Below, piece after piece: positions 1 to 9,252 of a stretch of 40,048 nucleotides of DNA. The notes under the pieces are model-generated. The model did not search any database, was not told the DNA's origin, and worked only from the letters and a program-made list of their open reading frames with translations. The position numbers and the translations under genes are program-made. Source of the DNA: Candidatus Kapaibacterium sp. (GTDB lineage Bacteria; Bacteroidota; Ignavibacteria; Kapaibacteriales; UBA4661); assembly GCA_004292595.1 (NCBI GenBank), contig RDXM01000104.1:1-40048 (forward strand), read 5' to 3'. Each line of letters begins with the position of its first letter. Position 1 is the first letter of the stretch.

Positions 1-93
1 TCGATTGTAAAATGAATAGTTTCAATTCTCCGAAACAAGGCAGCATGCTGCCTTGCTCAAATCAAAGTATTCAAAATACAGTCAAAACGGTAT
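1..93 (+). repeat. Left copy of 93-bp inverted end repeat
   Basis: Bases 1-93 are the exact reverse complement of 39953-40045, with no mismatch by eye. The repeat contains a perfect 20-bp palindrome at 36-55 (CAAGGCAGCATGCTGCCTTG). No plausible gene lies in it. The sensor-kinase reading frame that begins just inside it has lost its start, so the repeat marks either an insertion point or a place where an assembler stopped on a dispersed repeat. The three bases beyond the right copy and the unrelated inner flanks show that the match ends sharply. Confidence 0.9.
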
Positions 94-186
94 AAGTAGT
101 TTTTTATCCCTGCTCTGAACGCACAAACCGCACCAAATCTTGTCTTTGAGCAATTTTCCACAAATCATGGACTTCCGCAAAATTCT

Positions 187-3100
187 GTGTATGCTCTTCT
201 TCAAGACAAACGCGGCTTTCTTTGGATGGGAACGCAAGATGGGCTGTGCCGCTTCGATGGCTATGAGTTTGTCGTGTATCGTCGTCAGCATCGTGTAAAA
301 AACACACTTTCAAGTAATTTCATCAGTAGTCTTGCCGAAGATAACGAAGGCAATATCTGGGTAGGAACACAAAATCGCGGATTGAACCGCCTCAATACAC
401 GCACCGGAAGCATTTCCGTTTTTGAGAATGATTCGACAAATCCGAAAAGCATGAGCAACAATGTGATTTGGACACTCATGCGCGATGCCAAGGGACGCAT
501 TTGGGCGGGAACAAGTCAAGGAGTGAATATTTTTGTGCCTCAAAGCGGCACATTTACAAGAATTATCCACAATCCACAGGATTCCACAAGCCTCAACCAC
601 AACCAAGTACGAGCGTTTGCCGAAGCAAAGGATGGCACGGTGTGGATTGGCACACAAAACGGCTTGAATTGCTATAATCCTCAAACCCGCTCCATTACTC
701 GTTTTTCGCTTCCTCTTTCCGATGAAATGCCTACCAATAATTTTATCACGGCTCTTTTTCTGGATGCAAACGGCATTCTCTGGATTGGCACCGATGCTGG
801 TGTTCTCAATCGTTTCGACACGAAAAAGCACGTATTTACGACATTTCGCTGCAATCACGGTGAAAATCTTGCTGATAATTATGTACGAGCAATCAAGCAA
901 GATGCTCAGGAACGCCTCTGGATTGGCACAAATACGGGTGGTCTGCTCTGTTTTCATCCACAAACAAGCACCATGACCGCCTGCAAGCGCGAAGCACATA
1001 CTATCAAAAGTCTGCCAGAAAACACAGTAATTTCCTTGCTTGTCGAACCGTCAGGAACGCTCTGGGTCGGCACAAACAATGGCGGCGTATGCCGGACACT
1101 GCCCTATCCACAACGCTTTACGAGCATCGGAGAACAACGCGCCGTTGCGCTGCACCCCGCCTCTGAGGCGCTCCAAAGCACGATTATACGAGCGTTGCGC
1201 GAAGATAGAAATGGTAATCTCTGGGTTGGCACACGTGGTGGCGGTTTGTATTGGTTCTCGCCCCGCGAGATGCGCATTGAGCGTATTGCATTGCCCTTCA
1301 AGAAATTACAGCCTTCGTCGAATGCTCTACCTCAAAGCAGTAATCAAGCGAGTAATCAAGCGACAAGTCAGCCCACAGAGCGTGTTTGGTCAATTTTGCA
1401 AACTCGCGCTGGTACGCTGTGGATTGGCACAGACAACGGCGTGTACGTGCTGGACGCTACGACTAAGCGCGTTCAATGGACATTCAACAATACTCCCAAT
1501 GACAGCACCAGCCTGAGTTCTAATCTTGTCCGTTCTTTGCTGGAAGATGCAGACGGGAATATTTGGATTGGCACACGCAACGAAGGCGTAAATCGCTACA
1601 ACCCTCAAACCCGCACCAATACTATTTTCAAACATAATCCCACCAATCCCAATTCCTTACCAGCAAACAACGTGTGGTCGCTCTTGCAAGACCGTTCGGG
1701 AACGATATGGCTCGGAACAGTAGCGGGCGGATTAGCAAGATTTGATGCGGCTCGCAGCGTTTTTACATCGTTTCGCACCAATACGGAGGATTCCAGCTCT
1801 ATTATCAACGATATTGTGTGGTCGCTCGCCGAAGACCGCACTGGTACTCTCTGGGCAGGAACAAACGGCGGTTTAGCGCGATTCGATGCGGCAACGCAAA
1901 CATTTTCCAATTTTACTCGCGCTCACGGATTGCCGAATGATGTGATGTATGGTGTCGTCGAAGGCAGCGACGGCTATTTGTGGCTCAGTACCAATGGTGG
2001 ACTCTCGAAATTTCATCCACACACAGGCGAAGTTCGCAACTATGAGGTAAGTAGCGGTCTGCAAGGCAATGAATTTAATGGAAATGCGTGTTGTCGTGGC
2101 GCGAGCGGAAAGCTCTACTTTGGCGGCTCGCAAGGCTGGACTATGTTTTATCCCGATAGCATCCGCGATAAACATTTTCAGCCGCCTCTGGCAATTACCA
2201 ATCTTCGGCGTACAACCTCGAAAGGCGCACAGGAAGAAACCTTGTTTTCTTCAGAGGAAATCACCGTTTTGCCAAATACATATGCGCTGTCATTGGACAT
2301 TGCGGCATTTGATTTTACTGCTCCGGAAAAAATACGCTATCGCTATATGCTACGAGGCTTTGATGAAAATTGGAGCATCACCGACGCACAGCACCGACGC
2401 ATCACGTACACAAATCTTCCTGCGGGCGAATACACGCTCATCGCACAAGCAACCAATAGCGACGGTATTTGGAGCAAGCACAGCCAACAGGTGCGTATTA
2501 TCGTCATTCCGCCATGGTGGCAAACGTGGTGGTTTCGCCTAAGTATGATTCTTGTGTGCGGAATGAGTATTGCTGGCGGAGTGCAATGGAGATTATATGC
2601 CGCCAAGCGCGACAACCAAAAACTCACTGCTCTTGTCAAAGAGCGCACCAATGCACTTGCAGAAGCAAATCAGGAAATGGAAATTGTCAATCAAACGCTG
2701 CACGAACAAAATCAGGAATTGAAAGCCTTGAACGCGGAAAAAAATGAGTTTTTGGGCATCGTCTCCCACGACCTAAAAAATCCCCTTTCGGCGGTGCGTG
2801 GCATGGCAGAGATTTTGGCAGAATCCGATAGCGCAGACGCATCAGTGCTTTTGAAAGCAATCGTAAATACAAGCGATAGAATGCTGGATTTAGTCAAAAA
2901 TTTGCTCGATGTGAATAGAATGGAAACGCAAGGGATTCAGCTATTCTGCGTAGAGCTTCCCGCCGTCGCTGCACTCGAAATGAAAGTAGAAGAATATTCA
3001 GGAGCAGCATCAGAAAAAAACATTCAATTTCACCTTGATTATTCCGATGCTTCGACAACCGCTTTCGCAGATGAGCAAGCATTCATGCAGGTTTTAGACA

Positions 3101-3438
3101 ACCTTCTCTCTAATGCCGTAAAATACTCTCCTCATGGGAAAAACATTTGGGTTTCGTGTGAAGCGCAGGCAAAGACGACACAAGTCCGCATCAAAGACGA
3201 AGGACAAGGCATGACCGAAGATGATTTGAAGCAGCTGTTTGGAAAATTTGCCAAACTCTCTGCCCGCCCAACAGACGGCGAACACTCAACAGGGCTTGGG
3301 TTGAGCATTGTCAAAAAATTGGTTGAAAGTATGAATGGCAAGATTTGGTGCGAATCTGAATACGGAAAAGGAGCAACGTTTATTCTGGAGTTGCCACACA
3401 ACGCACCGCACAACACACCGCTTACGCTTCAAGCCTAA
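187..3438 (+). CDS. Propeller-type sensor histidine kinase, 5' end missing
   Basis: Periplasmic-sensing histidine kinase of the two-component-regulator-propeller type. About thirteen W-x-G-T blades (the last reading WLST) fill residues ~5-640, fitting two seven-bladed propellers. A Y_Y_Y domain follows at ~695-770, one membrane helix at ~780-800, a short coiled coil, HisKA with the phospho-acceptor His861 (SHDLKNPL), and a HATPase with an N box (DNLLSNAVKYS) and G boxes (DEGQGM, GLGLSIV). There is no receiver or AraC domain, so the partner regulator is elsewhere. The GTG at 187 is only a formal start: the frame is open back to 100 and reads like the end of a signal peptide plus mature start (PALNAQTAPNLVFEQF), but a TAG at 97 next to the end repeat closes it. 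The real start is therefore missing, through truncation, insertion or a frameshift in the T-run at 100-105. It converges with permease 1. Confidence 0.88.
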   Translation: MYALLQDKRGFLWMGTQDGLCRFDGYEFVVYRRQHRVKNTLSSNFISSLAEDNEGNIWVGTQNRGLNRLNTRTGSISVFENDSTNPKSMSNNVIWTLMRDAKGRIWAGTSQGVNIFVPQSGTFTRIIHNPQDSTSLNHNQVRAFAEAKDGTVWIGTQNGLNCYNPQTRSITRFSLPLSDEMPTNNFITALFLDANGILWIGTDAGVLNRFDTKKHVFTTFRCNHGENLADNYVRAIKQDAQERLWIGTNTGGLLCFHPQTSTMTACKREAHTIKSLPENTVISLLVEPSGTLWVGTNNGGVCRTLPYPQRFTSIGEQRAVALHPASEALQSTIIRALREDRNGNLWVGTRGGGLYWFSPREMRIERIALPFKKLQPSSNALPQSSNQASNQATSQPTERVWSILQTRAGTLWIGTDNGVYVLDATTKRVQWTFNNTPNDSTSLSSNLVRSLLEDADGNIWIGTRNEGVNRYNPQTRTNTIFKHNPTNPNSLPANNVWSLLQDRSGTIWLGTVAGGLARFDAARSVFTSFRTNTEDSSSIINDIVWSLAEDRTGTLWAGTNGGLARFDAATQTFSNFTRAHGLPNDVMYGVVEGSDGYLWLSTNGGLSKFHPHTGEVRNYEVSSGLQGNEFNGNACCRGASGKLYFGGSQGWTMFYPDSIRDKHFQPPLAITNLRRTTSKGAQEETLFSSEEITVLPNTYALSLDIAAFDFTAPEKIRYRYMLRGFDENWSITDAQHRRITYTNLPAGEYTLIAQATNSDGIWSKHSQQVRIIVIPPWWQTWWFRLSMILVCGMSIAGGVQWRLYAAKRDNQKLTALVKERTNALAEANQEMEIVNQTLHEQNQELKALNAEKNEFLGIVSHDLKNPLSAVRGMAEILAESDSADASVLLKAIVNTSDRMLDLVKNLLDVNRMETQGIQLFCVELPAVAALEMKVEEYSGAASEKNIQFHLDYSDASTTAFADEQAFMQVLDNLLSNAVKYSPHGKNIWVSCEAQAKTTQVRIKDEGQGMTEDDLKQLFGKFAKLSARPTDGEHSTGLGLSIVKKLVESMNGKIWCESEYGKGATFILELPHNAPHNTPLTLQA

Positions 3439-3459
3439 CGACTTCGCCGCGCAAACCCC

Positions 3460-3498
3460 GTCGGACGGCTAGTGCCCTAGCGATACCAGCCGTCCGAC
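3460..3498. repeat. Hairpin in convergent gap (terminator or REP-like)
   Basis: Perfect 11-bp arms GTCGGACGGCT (3460-3470) and AGCCGTCCGAC (3488-3498) around a 17-base loop. It sits between the converging ends of the sensor kinase (3438) and permease 1 (3540). It is followed by AAAAAT on the plus strand, not by a T-run, so it fits a REP-like element or a weak bidirectional terminator better than a classic intrinsic terminator. Confidence 0.6.
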
Positions 3499-3539
3499 AA
3501 AAATCCAGAGAACGGAAATGTGCGTAGCTGCACAAAACG

Positions 3540-5921
3540 TTACTCGCTCCGAAGCGATTGCACGGGATTCGCCTCCGCTGCCCGCCACGACTGCCCTGCA
3601 ACGGTCAAAAATGCTATCGCCACTGCAGCCGCGCCCGCGCTGGCAAATACCCACCACGACAATTCCACACGATACGCAAAATCCTGAAGCCATTTGCCAG
3701 CAGCCCAGTATGCAAGGGGTGTTGCGAGGACGATGGCAATGCCAACCAATTTCAAAAAGTCTTTCGAGAGAAGCGCGATAATACTTGCCACCGACGCGCC
3801 TAGAACCTTGCGGATGCCAATTTCTTTCGTGCGTCGCTCCGCCGCAAATGCAGCCAATCCGAACAGTCCTAACGACGCAATGACGATTGCTACAATCGTT
3901 ATCGCCATCAGCGTTTGTGCGAGGTTCTCGTCGTCAGCATACAGTTTTGCAAACTCCGCATCAAGAAATTTCAATTCAAGCGGAAACTCAGGTTTGAAGC
4001 TCGAATAGAGTTTTTCGATTGAGGAAATTGTTTGCGAAATATTTTCTGTTTTGAGGCGCAAAAGCATGATAGGAGCGCGGCGATTGAGGCGATATATCAC
4101 GGGCAAAATTGAGGAATGAAGCGACTTGGCGTGAATATCACCGACGACACCAATCACCACTCCAGTCATTTCTCCAGTGTCCAAGGTAAAGCGCACAGTC
4201 TGACCAATCGGGTTCTCCCAACCCATTGCTTTTGCAAACGAGGCATTCACAACAAAACTATTGGCGGAATCACGTCCGCGCTCAAAAAATCGTCCTTCGA
4301 TAAGAGGGATTTGCATTACTTTTGCGAAATCAAAGCTCGTAAAATGCACATCGGACGAGATTGTACGCGCTTCTTTCTGAACAGCACTACTGACGTTCAC
4401 GGACGCTGCGCCTGTCCACAATACAGGACATTGCATCGTCGCACCAGCATCTTCTACGCCTGGAAGCCGCTTCATTTCGTTTAAAATCGCTTCTTGTTTG
4501 TCAAAAAGGCTGTTGAAATGTGCCGAGACAAGTTGCTGTTTGTTGAAGCCTAGCGAAGCAGTATTCATGTAGCGCAACTGGGCGTTGATGACCAGAACAC
4601 CGATAATCAGTGCCGTTGAAATGACGAACTGCCCTACCACCAATATCCGCCGCACATTGCCACGCCGACCGCTTGAAATCGTGCGCGACGTAAGTGCTTC
4701 AGAAGGACGAAACGACGACAACACCAACGCAGCATATCCGCCACTTGAAAACACGGTAACGAGAAAAATACCCGCAGCAACAGCAAAGAAGCGGACTTGA
4801 AAGACATCGGGTCGAATAAATTGTTTGCCTGAAAGCGTATTGAAAAGTGGCAACGCAATTTCAACCAACACGATTGCAAGCAAAAACGCCACAAACACTA
4901 CTCCCAGAGCCTCTCCGAAGAATTGGAGCATTACTTGGAATCGTGTCGCGCCAAAGGTTTTTCGCACCCCGACCTCGCGCGAACGCAGCATGGAGCGGGC
5001 TGTGGAGAGATTTGCATAGTTGATACACGCTAAAAGCAAGACCAATATGCCCACCAAACCAAAGATTTGTACACGTTTTGCCGTGCCTTTTTCGCTCGTG
5101 AGATTCGAGTGCAAGCGGATGTCGGTGAGCGGCTGTAATTCTTGCTTATAGCTCCATGCCGCATTGTATTTCCGAAATGCAGGTGAGATTATTTTTTCCC
5201 CCATTGCAACGACTTTTTCATTCATGGAGTGCCAATTCGTACCACTTTTCAGCATAATATATGTTGTGAGGATGTTGGATTCCCAATGCTCATGATTTGG
5301 TTGATGCTCAAGCGGGATTGCGAAAGCAAAATTGAGGTGAGAATTGCGCGGAATATCCTGCAAAATAGCCACGACGGTGCAAGGAGTTTTCATCACTTCA
5401 ATCGTCTGCCCGATTGCTTTTTCGAGATGATTTTCACCAAAAAGTGAAATCGCCACAGAGCGCGTCAGAACTATGCTGGTAGGCGATTTTTCAAGTGCAA
5501 CAGGATTGCCAAAAAGTATCGGAAACGAAAACATTTTGAAAAACGAAGCATCTGCTGAAATGCCCGCATTTGCCTCATTTGGTTGAATCACAACCGTACC
5601 CCGCTTTAATTCTACCACTGCCGTTAAAAAACGCGCTGTCATTTCAACCTCGTTGTGGTTTTCCTTGAGATATGAGGCTAATTTTGGTGGAGTCAAATTT
5701 GCACGAAACATCTGGGTTTGATTGTTATCCAAGCCGCTAATGATGCGATAAATACGGTCTTTGTTTGCATGAAAGCCATCATAACTGAGTTCATCGGTAA
5801 CATAGAGTGCAATCAGCAGGCACGTCGCCAGCCCTAAAGCCAAGCCAATGATGTTGATAGCGGAGTAGCCTTTTTGCCGCGCAAGATTACGAAGAGCTAT
5901 TTTGAGATAGTTCTGAAACAT
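3540..5921 (-). CDS. MacB/FtsX-type ABC permease, paralog 1
   Basis: Inner-membrane permease of the MacB/FtsX class, 793 residues. These act with a separate ATPase as mechanotransmission complexes that work on periplasmic substrates. Visible order: N-terminal amphipathic stretch (MFQNYLKIALRN), first helix (~21-42), a periplasmic MacB-PCD domain, three helices with the conserved ACINYANLSTAR and REVGVRKTFGA stretch (~290-420), one further helix, a second periplasmic domain, and a C-terminal FtsX domain with the coupling motif RTKEIGIRKVLGAS, ending in ANPVQSLRSE. The start at 5921 matches the conserved N terminus of the paralogs; the frame is open to 6005, but that stretch is the conserved upstream promoter DNA. 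In the usual YPALVLS motif it has YAALVLS. No ATPase lies nearby, and the substrate is unknown. Confidence 0.92.
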   Translation of the reverse strand: MFQNYLKIALRNLARQKGYSAINIIGLALGLATCLLIALYVTDELSYDGFHANKDRIYRIISGLDNNQTQMFRANLTPPKLASYLKENHNEVEMTARFLTAVVELKRGTVVIQPNEANAGISADASFFKMFSFPILFGNPVALEKSPTSIVLTRSVAISLFGENHLEKAIGQTIEVMKTPCTVVAILQDIPRNSHLNFAFAIPLEHQPNHEHWESNILTTYIMLKSGTNWHSMNEKVVAMGEKIISPAFRKYNAAWSYKQELQPLTDIRLHSNLTSEKGTAKRVQIFGLVGILVLLLACINYANLSTARSMLRSREVGVRKTFGATRFQVMLQFFGEALGVVFVAFLLAIVLVEIALPLFNTLSGKQFIRPDVFQVRFFAVAAGIFLVTVFSSGGYAALVLSSFRPSEALTSRTISSGRRGNVRRILVVGQFVISTALIIGVLVINAQLRYMNTASLGFNKQQLVSAHFNSLFDKQEAILNEMKRLPGVEDAGATMQCPVLWTGAASVNVSSAVQKEARTISSDVHFTSFDFAKVMQIPLIEGRFFERGRDSANSFVVNASFAKAMGWENPIGQTVRFTLDTGEMTGVVIGVVGDIHAKSLHSSILPVIYRLNRRAPIMLLRLKTENISQTISSIEKLYSSFKPEFPLELKFLDAEFAKLYADDENLAQTLMAITIVAIVIASLGLFGLAAFAAERRTKEIGIRKVLGASVASIIALLSKDFLKLVGIAIVLATPLAYWAAGKWLQDFAYRVELSWWVFASAGAAAVAIAFLTVAGQSWRAAEANPVQSLRSE

Positions 5922-5928
5922 AGCAATT

Positions 5929-5958
5929 TTGAAAAATGGGTGTGAAAGTGTAGATTTG
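5929..5958 (+). promoter_or_regulatory. Bacteroidota-type promoter, copy 1 (HEPN/MNT)
   Basis: TTG at 5929-5931, a 19-base spacer, and TAGATTTG at 5951-5958. This is a full match to the Bacteroidota consensus (TTG then TAnnTTTG). It points at the HEPN gene starting at 6016. The surrounding ~50 bases recur in front of permeases 2 and 4. Confidence 0.65.
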
Positions 5959-6015
5959 AAAATATGTACAACTATTTCTATCGAAATTATTATTGCTTCT
6001 TTCATACAGCAAACT

Positions 6016-6438
6016 ATGCCCGAACACCAGGAAATACGACGCTCTCAAGAACGATTCTCAGAATTTATCAAAGCATTCGCCACACTGGAACACGCATTTT
6101 CGCTCATGGAAGAGCAAGAGCGTGAACTGACCGACCTTGAGCGCGACGGCGTGTTGCAACGATTTGAATTTACCGTCGAACTTGCATGGAAAGTTCTTCA
6201 AGATGTTCTTTCTGAGCGGGGATATTCCGATGTCAAAGGACCCAAACCCGTGATAAAACAAGCCTTTCAAGATGGTCTCATTAAGGACGGTCATACATGG
6301 ATACAGATGATAACGAGCCGCAATGAAACATCGCATTTGTATAGCGAAGAACGCAGCGCAATCATTTTTCACCGCATTCAGACAGAATACATCCAGCTTT
6401 TGCGGGATTTTAAGGCTGATTTTTCTACAAACCTTTGA
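6016..6438 (+). CDS. HEPN-domain protein (HI0074-like, nucleotidyltransferase partner)
   Basis: 140-residue all-helical protein of the 'nucleotidyltransferase substrate-binding' HI0074 family, a HEPN-fold group. The HEPN signature R-x4-H is seen as R102-N-E-T-S-H107. Family members pair with a minimal nucleotidyltransferase, and many such pairs act as toxin-antitoxin modules in which the HEPN protein is an RNase silenced by nucleotidylation. Here the stop overlaps the start of the next gene, the MNT partner, so the two are translationally coupled. ATG 6016 is chosen because the frame further upstream runs through the conserved promoter block. Toxin function is inferred from family knowledge, not seen. 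Confidence 0.85.
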   Translation: MPEHQEIRRSQERFSEFIKAFATLEHAFSLMEEQERELTDLERDGVLQRFEFTVELAWKVLQDVLSERGYSDVKGPKPVIKQAFQDGLIKDGHTWIQMITSRNETSHLYSEERSAIIFHRIQTEYIQLLRDFKADFSTNL

Positions 6439-6794
6439 GAAACAAACTCGTGAACACCGCACAAATCTTGGGTTTATCGCCAAACGACTTGCACTTGATT
6501 GTGGAAACACTTCGGCAATTTTCCACGATTGAACGTGCTTGTGTTTTTGGCTCGCGGGCGCGTGGCACTGCGGCGTACAACGCGGATATTGACATTGCCA
6601 TTTTTGGAGCTTCATGCACCGCAGAAACCGCACAAAACCTGAAATTTGAGCTTGATGAAGAATTGCCTTTGCCATATAAATTCGACGTTCTTCACGCTGA
6701 AAGCCTTACCAATACTGCCTTGCGAAGCAATATTGCCCGCGATGCCGTTGAAATCTACTCTTCCGTACAAACCTCATCATTACTCGCTGCGTAA
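6435..6794 (+). CDS. Minimal nucleotidyltransferase (MNT, HI0073-like)
   Basis: 119-residue nucleotidyltransferase. It has the fold signature G39-S-R-A-R-G followed by D51-I-D53 (metal-binding acids) and a third acid at about D84 (KFDVLH). It is the expected antitoxin/modifying partner of the HEPN protein directly upstream. The TTG at 6435 overlaps the HEPN stop codon (TTGA); a GTG at 6450 is an alternative start. The last 15 bases overlap, antisense, the last codons of permease 2, so the two converging genes share 6780-6794 and leave no room for a terminator. Confidence 0.85.
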   Translation: MRNKLVNTAQILGLSPNDLHLIVETLRQFSTIERACVFGSRARGTAAYNADIDIAIFGASCTAETAQNLKFELDEELPLPYKFDVLHAESLTNTALRSNIARDAVEIYSSVQTSSLLAA

Positions 6795-9182
6795 AGATTG
6801 CACGGGATTCGCCTCCGCTGCCCGCCACGACTGCCCTGCAACGGTCAAAAATGCTACCACAATCGCAACACTTCCCGCCAACACAAACACGCCCGCACCA
6901 AGGTCAATTTTGTACGCAAAATCTTCCAGCCACTTACTTGAAACCCAGTATGCAAGCGGTGTTGCAAGCACAATCGCAATCCCAACAAGTTTCAGAAAAT
7001 CTTTCGTGAGCAGCCCGATAATACTTGCCACCGACGCGCCCAACACCTTGCGAATACCGATTTCCTTCGTGCGCTGCTCGGCAGTGAACGCCGCCAAACC
7101 AAGCAAACCCAAACAAGAAATCGCAATCGCAATCGCTGCAAAAACCGCAACCACTGACCGTAGCTGCTGTTCACGCTTGTAAGCGTTGTTAAATTCATCA
7201 TCCAAAAACGTGTATTCAAACGGGCGATTCGGAACGGCTTGTTTCCATGCGCGTTCTAGCGAAGCAAGTATTTGTGCGGGGTTGCCAGCACTGAGTTTAA
7301 TACTCATCGTTCCCATAAAATTAGGGTAATAGTGGATAAGCAAAGGTTCTATACTGCTTCGGAGCGTCCCAACGTTGAAATCCTTCACCACGCCCAGCAC
7401 ACGTCCTGTTTTTTCAATATGCCAGCCGCTCGCCTTTTCACCGATATTATAGCCGATTTCCTTACCCACAGCAGTACCATTTTCCCATTTCAATTTTTTT
7501 GCGGCGGCTTCATTTATCAAAAAGCCGCTTTGCTTGTCTGTCTCGGAAGAATTGAAATTACGCCCTTCTTTTATGGAAATTCCATAGTGCGTGAGGAAAT
7601 GTTCATCAATGCAGAGCCATTTCATGCTAGGGTCTTTATCGCCCGACGCAAGATACTTCAACTCAATCGGCATCTGGACTAACACATCGCTTTTGCCTGG
7701 AATGGAGCTGGACATCGAAACGCCCTGCACCCCAGAGACCGCACGAAAACTACTCTTCAAGACTTCTTGCTGCTCGGCATCGTCCTTGCCGCGCAGTTTG
7801 ACAATGAGCATCTGCTCGCGGTCGAAGCCCACATTCTTGGAAACGATGTATTGAAGCTGGTTCTGGACGACGAGCGTTCCGATAATCATAGCGATTGACA
7901 AGGAAAATTGCACCACGACCAACACCGAGCGCAAAGAGATACTACCCGCCCGCCCCTGAAAGCGCGATGCAGCCTTGCTTTTCAAGGCTTCCACAGGCTT
8001 AAAATTCGACAACATCAGTGCTGGATACACACCCGCAAACACGCTCACTATCAGCAATAATGCCGCAAGCACACACCCCACGAGAGCAAGATTGAATGAA
8101 CTAGCACCAAACAGTGATAAATGCTTGCCTGTGAGAGTATTAAAGGATGGCAAGAGCAATTCTACCGCCAGAAGCGAGACGGCAAGTGCGATTGCGGTTA
8201 GTATCACCGATTCGCCCCAAAACTGCACGGCAAGTTGTCCGCGTTTTGCGCCGAGTGTTTTTCGCACACCAACTTCCCGCGCACGGTTGCTGTACCGTGC
8301 CGTTGCGAGGTTTGTGTAATTGATACACGCCAAGCCCAAAATAATTGCCAAAACCACCGCGAGAAAATTCACGGACGATTGCGCACCTTCATCCACAAGG
8401 TGAATGCTTGAGAGCGGGTGCAGTGCGAGGCTGACGGGAATGTCCTTTGCAAGTTTGTTTTTGAGCAATGCAACCTGTGTTTGTGCGGCTTCTGCGGATG
8501 TTCCTTCTTTCAAAAGAATATATGTTAAGAATGGATTCCAAAACAGGCTTTGAAAGGCGTTCGGAAGAGCAAATTCGCGCTTGACGGTCTCCATTGAACC
8601 GAGAATTTCAAATTGTAAATGCGAAGCAGCATGTACATCGCGCATGACACCAGTAATTTTCATATCAAACTTATTGTCCACGCGAATGACCTTGCCTATT
8701 GCGTATGTTGTGCCGAAATACCGCGTGGCTGCTGTTTCGGAAATCACCGCAGAATAAGGCTCTACGAGCGCAGTCCGCATATTTCCTTGTACGAGCGGGA
8801 AATCAAAAATTTCAAACACATTTGCATCAGCAAATTTCACGGTTTTGTCATAGACTTGGGTTGTGCCAACTGTCAGCAATATTTCCCCAAAATGCTCATA
8901 CAATCTTGTTCCAGCCTGAATGTGTGGAATATCTGTCGTCAGGGATTCCAACCAGCCGGGCGCGGTATTAGCAGGGACTTGATGTGTTTTGTCCCACTGC
9001 GTGAAGCGGTAGATTCTATCAGCCTTTGAGTGGAATTTGTCAAACGAAATATCATCGGCAATGTGTAAGCCCAGAAGAATCGTACACGTCAGACCCAGAG
9101 CTAGTCCGATGATGTTGATGGCGGTATAGGATTTTTGCCGAAGAAGGCTTCGGAGCGCGATTTTGAGGTAGTTTTGGAACAT
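6780..9182 (-). CDS. MacB/FtsX-type ABC permease, paralog 2
   Basis: 800-residue paralog with the same layout as its neighbours: N-terminal MFQNYLKIALRSLLRQKSY, first helix, periplasmic domain, three-helix block with GLACINYTNLATAR and REVGVRKTLGA, a further helix, a second periplasmic domain, and a C-terminal FtsX domain with RTKEIGIRKVLGAS and ANPVQSLRSE. The YPALMLS motif is intact. The start at 9182 lines up with the other paralogs; a longer frame to 9299 would read through the promoter of the divergent Uma2-like gene. Its 3' end overlaps the MNT gene by 15 bases. The C-terminal domain is much closer to the other copies than the periplasmic domains are, as expected if the coupling part is constrained or homogenised while the sensing part diverges. 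Confidence 0.92.
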   Translation of the reverse strand: MFQNYLKIALRSLLRQKSYTAINIIGLALGLTCTILLGLHIADDISFDKFHSKADRIYRFTQWDKTHQVPANTAPGWLESLTTDIPHIQAGTRLYEHFGEILLTVGTTQVYDKTVKFADANVFEIFDFPLVQGNMRTALVEPYSAVISETAATRYFGTTYAIGKVIRVDNKFDMKITGVMRDVHAASHLQFEILGSMETVKREFALPNAFQSLFWNPFLTYILLKEGTSAEAAQTQVALLKNKLAKDIPVSLALHPLSSIHLVDEGAQSSVNFLAVVLAIILGLACINYTNLATARYSNRAREVGVRKTLGAKRGQLAVQFWGESVILTAIALAVSLLAVELLLPSFNTLTGKHLSLFGASSFNLALVGCVLAALLLIVSVFAGVYPALMLSNFKPVEALKSKAASRFQGRAGSISLRSVLVVVQFSLSIAMIIGTLVVQNQLQYIVSKNVGFDREQMLIVKLRGKDDAEQQEVLKSSFRAVSGVQGVSMSSSIPGKSDVLVQMPIELKYLASGDKDPSMKWLCIDEHFLTHYGISIKEGRNFNSSETDKQSGFLINEAAAKKLKWENGTAVGKEIGYNIGEKASGWHIEKTGRVLGVVKDFNVGTLRSSIEPLLIHYYPNFMGTMSIKLSAGNPAQILASLERAWKQAVPNRPFEYTFLDDEFNNAYKREQQLRSVVAVFAAIAIAISCLGLLGLAAFTAEQRTKEIGIRKVLGASVASIIGLLTKDFLKLVGIAIVLATPLAYWVSSKWLEDFAYKIDLGAGVFVLAGSVAIVVAFLTVAGQSWRAAEANPVQSLRSE

Positions 9183-9189
9183 GGCAATT

Positions 9190-9219
9190 TTGAAAAATGG
9201 GTTTGAAAGTGTAGATTTG
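9190..9219 (+). promoter_or_regulatory. Bacteroidota-type promoter, copy 2 (Uma2-like gene)
   Basis: TTG 9190-9192, a 19-base spacer and TAGATTTG 9212-9219, with the same spacing and near-identical flanks as the copies at 5929 and 15865. The downstream gene starts at 9253. Confidence 0.65.
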
Positions 9220-9252
9220 AAGATATGTTCAACCAAATTTTTGGAAAATCCG

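Noticed and set aside
6016-6794. Complete mobile defence island around the HEPN/MNT pair
   Set aside because: Only this pair and two Uma2-like genes are suggestive; no integrase, attachment site, restriction or other defence gene is visible.
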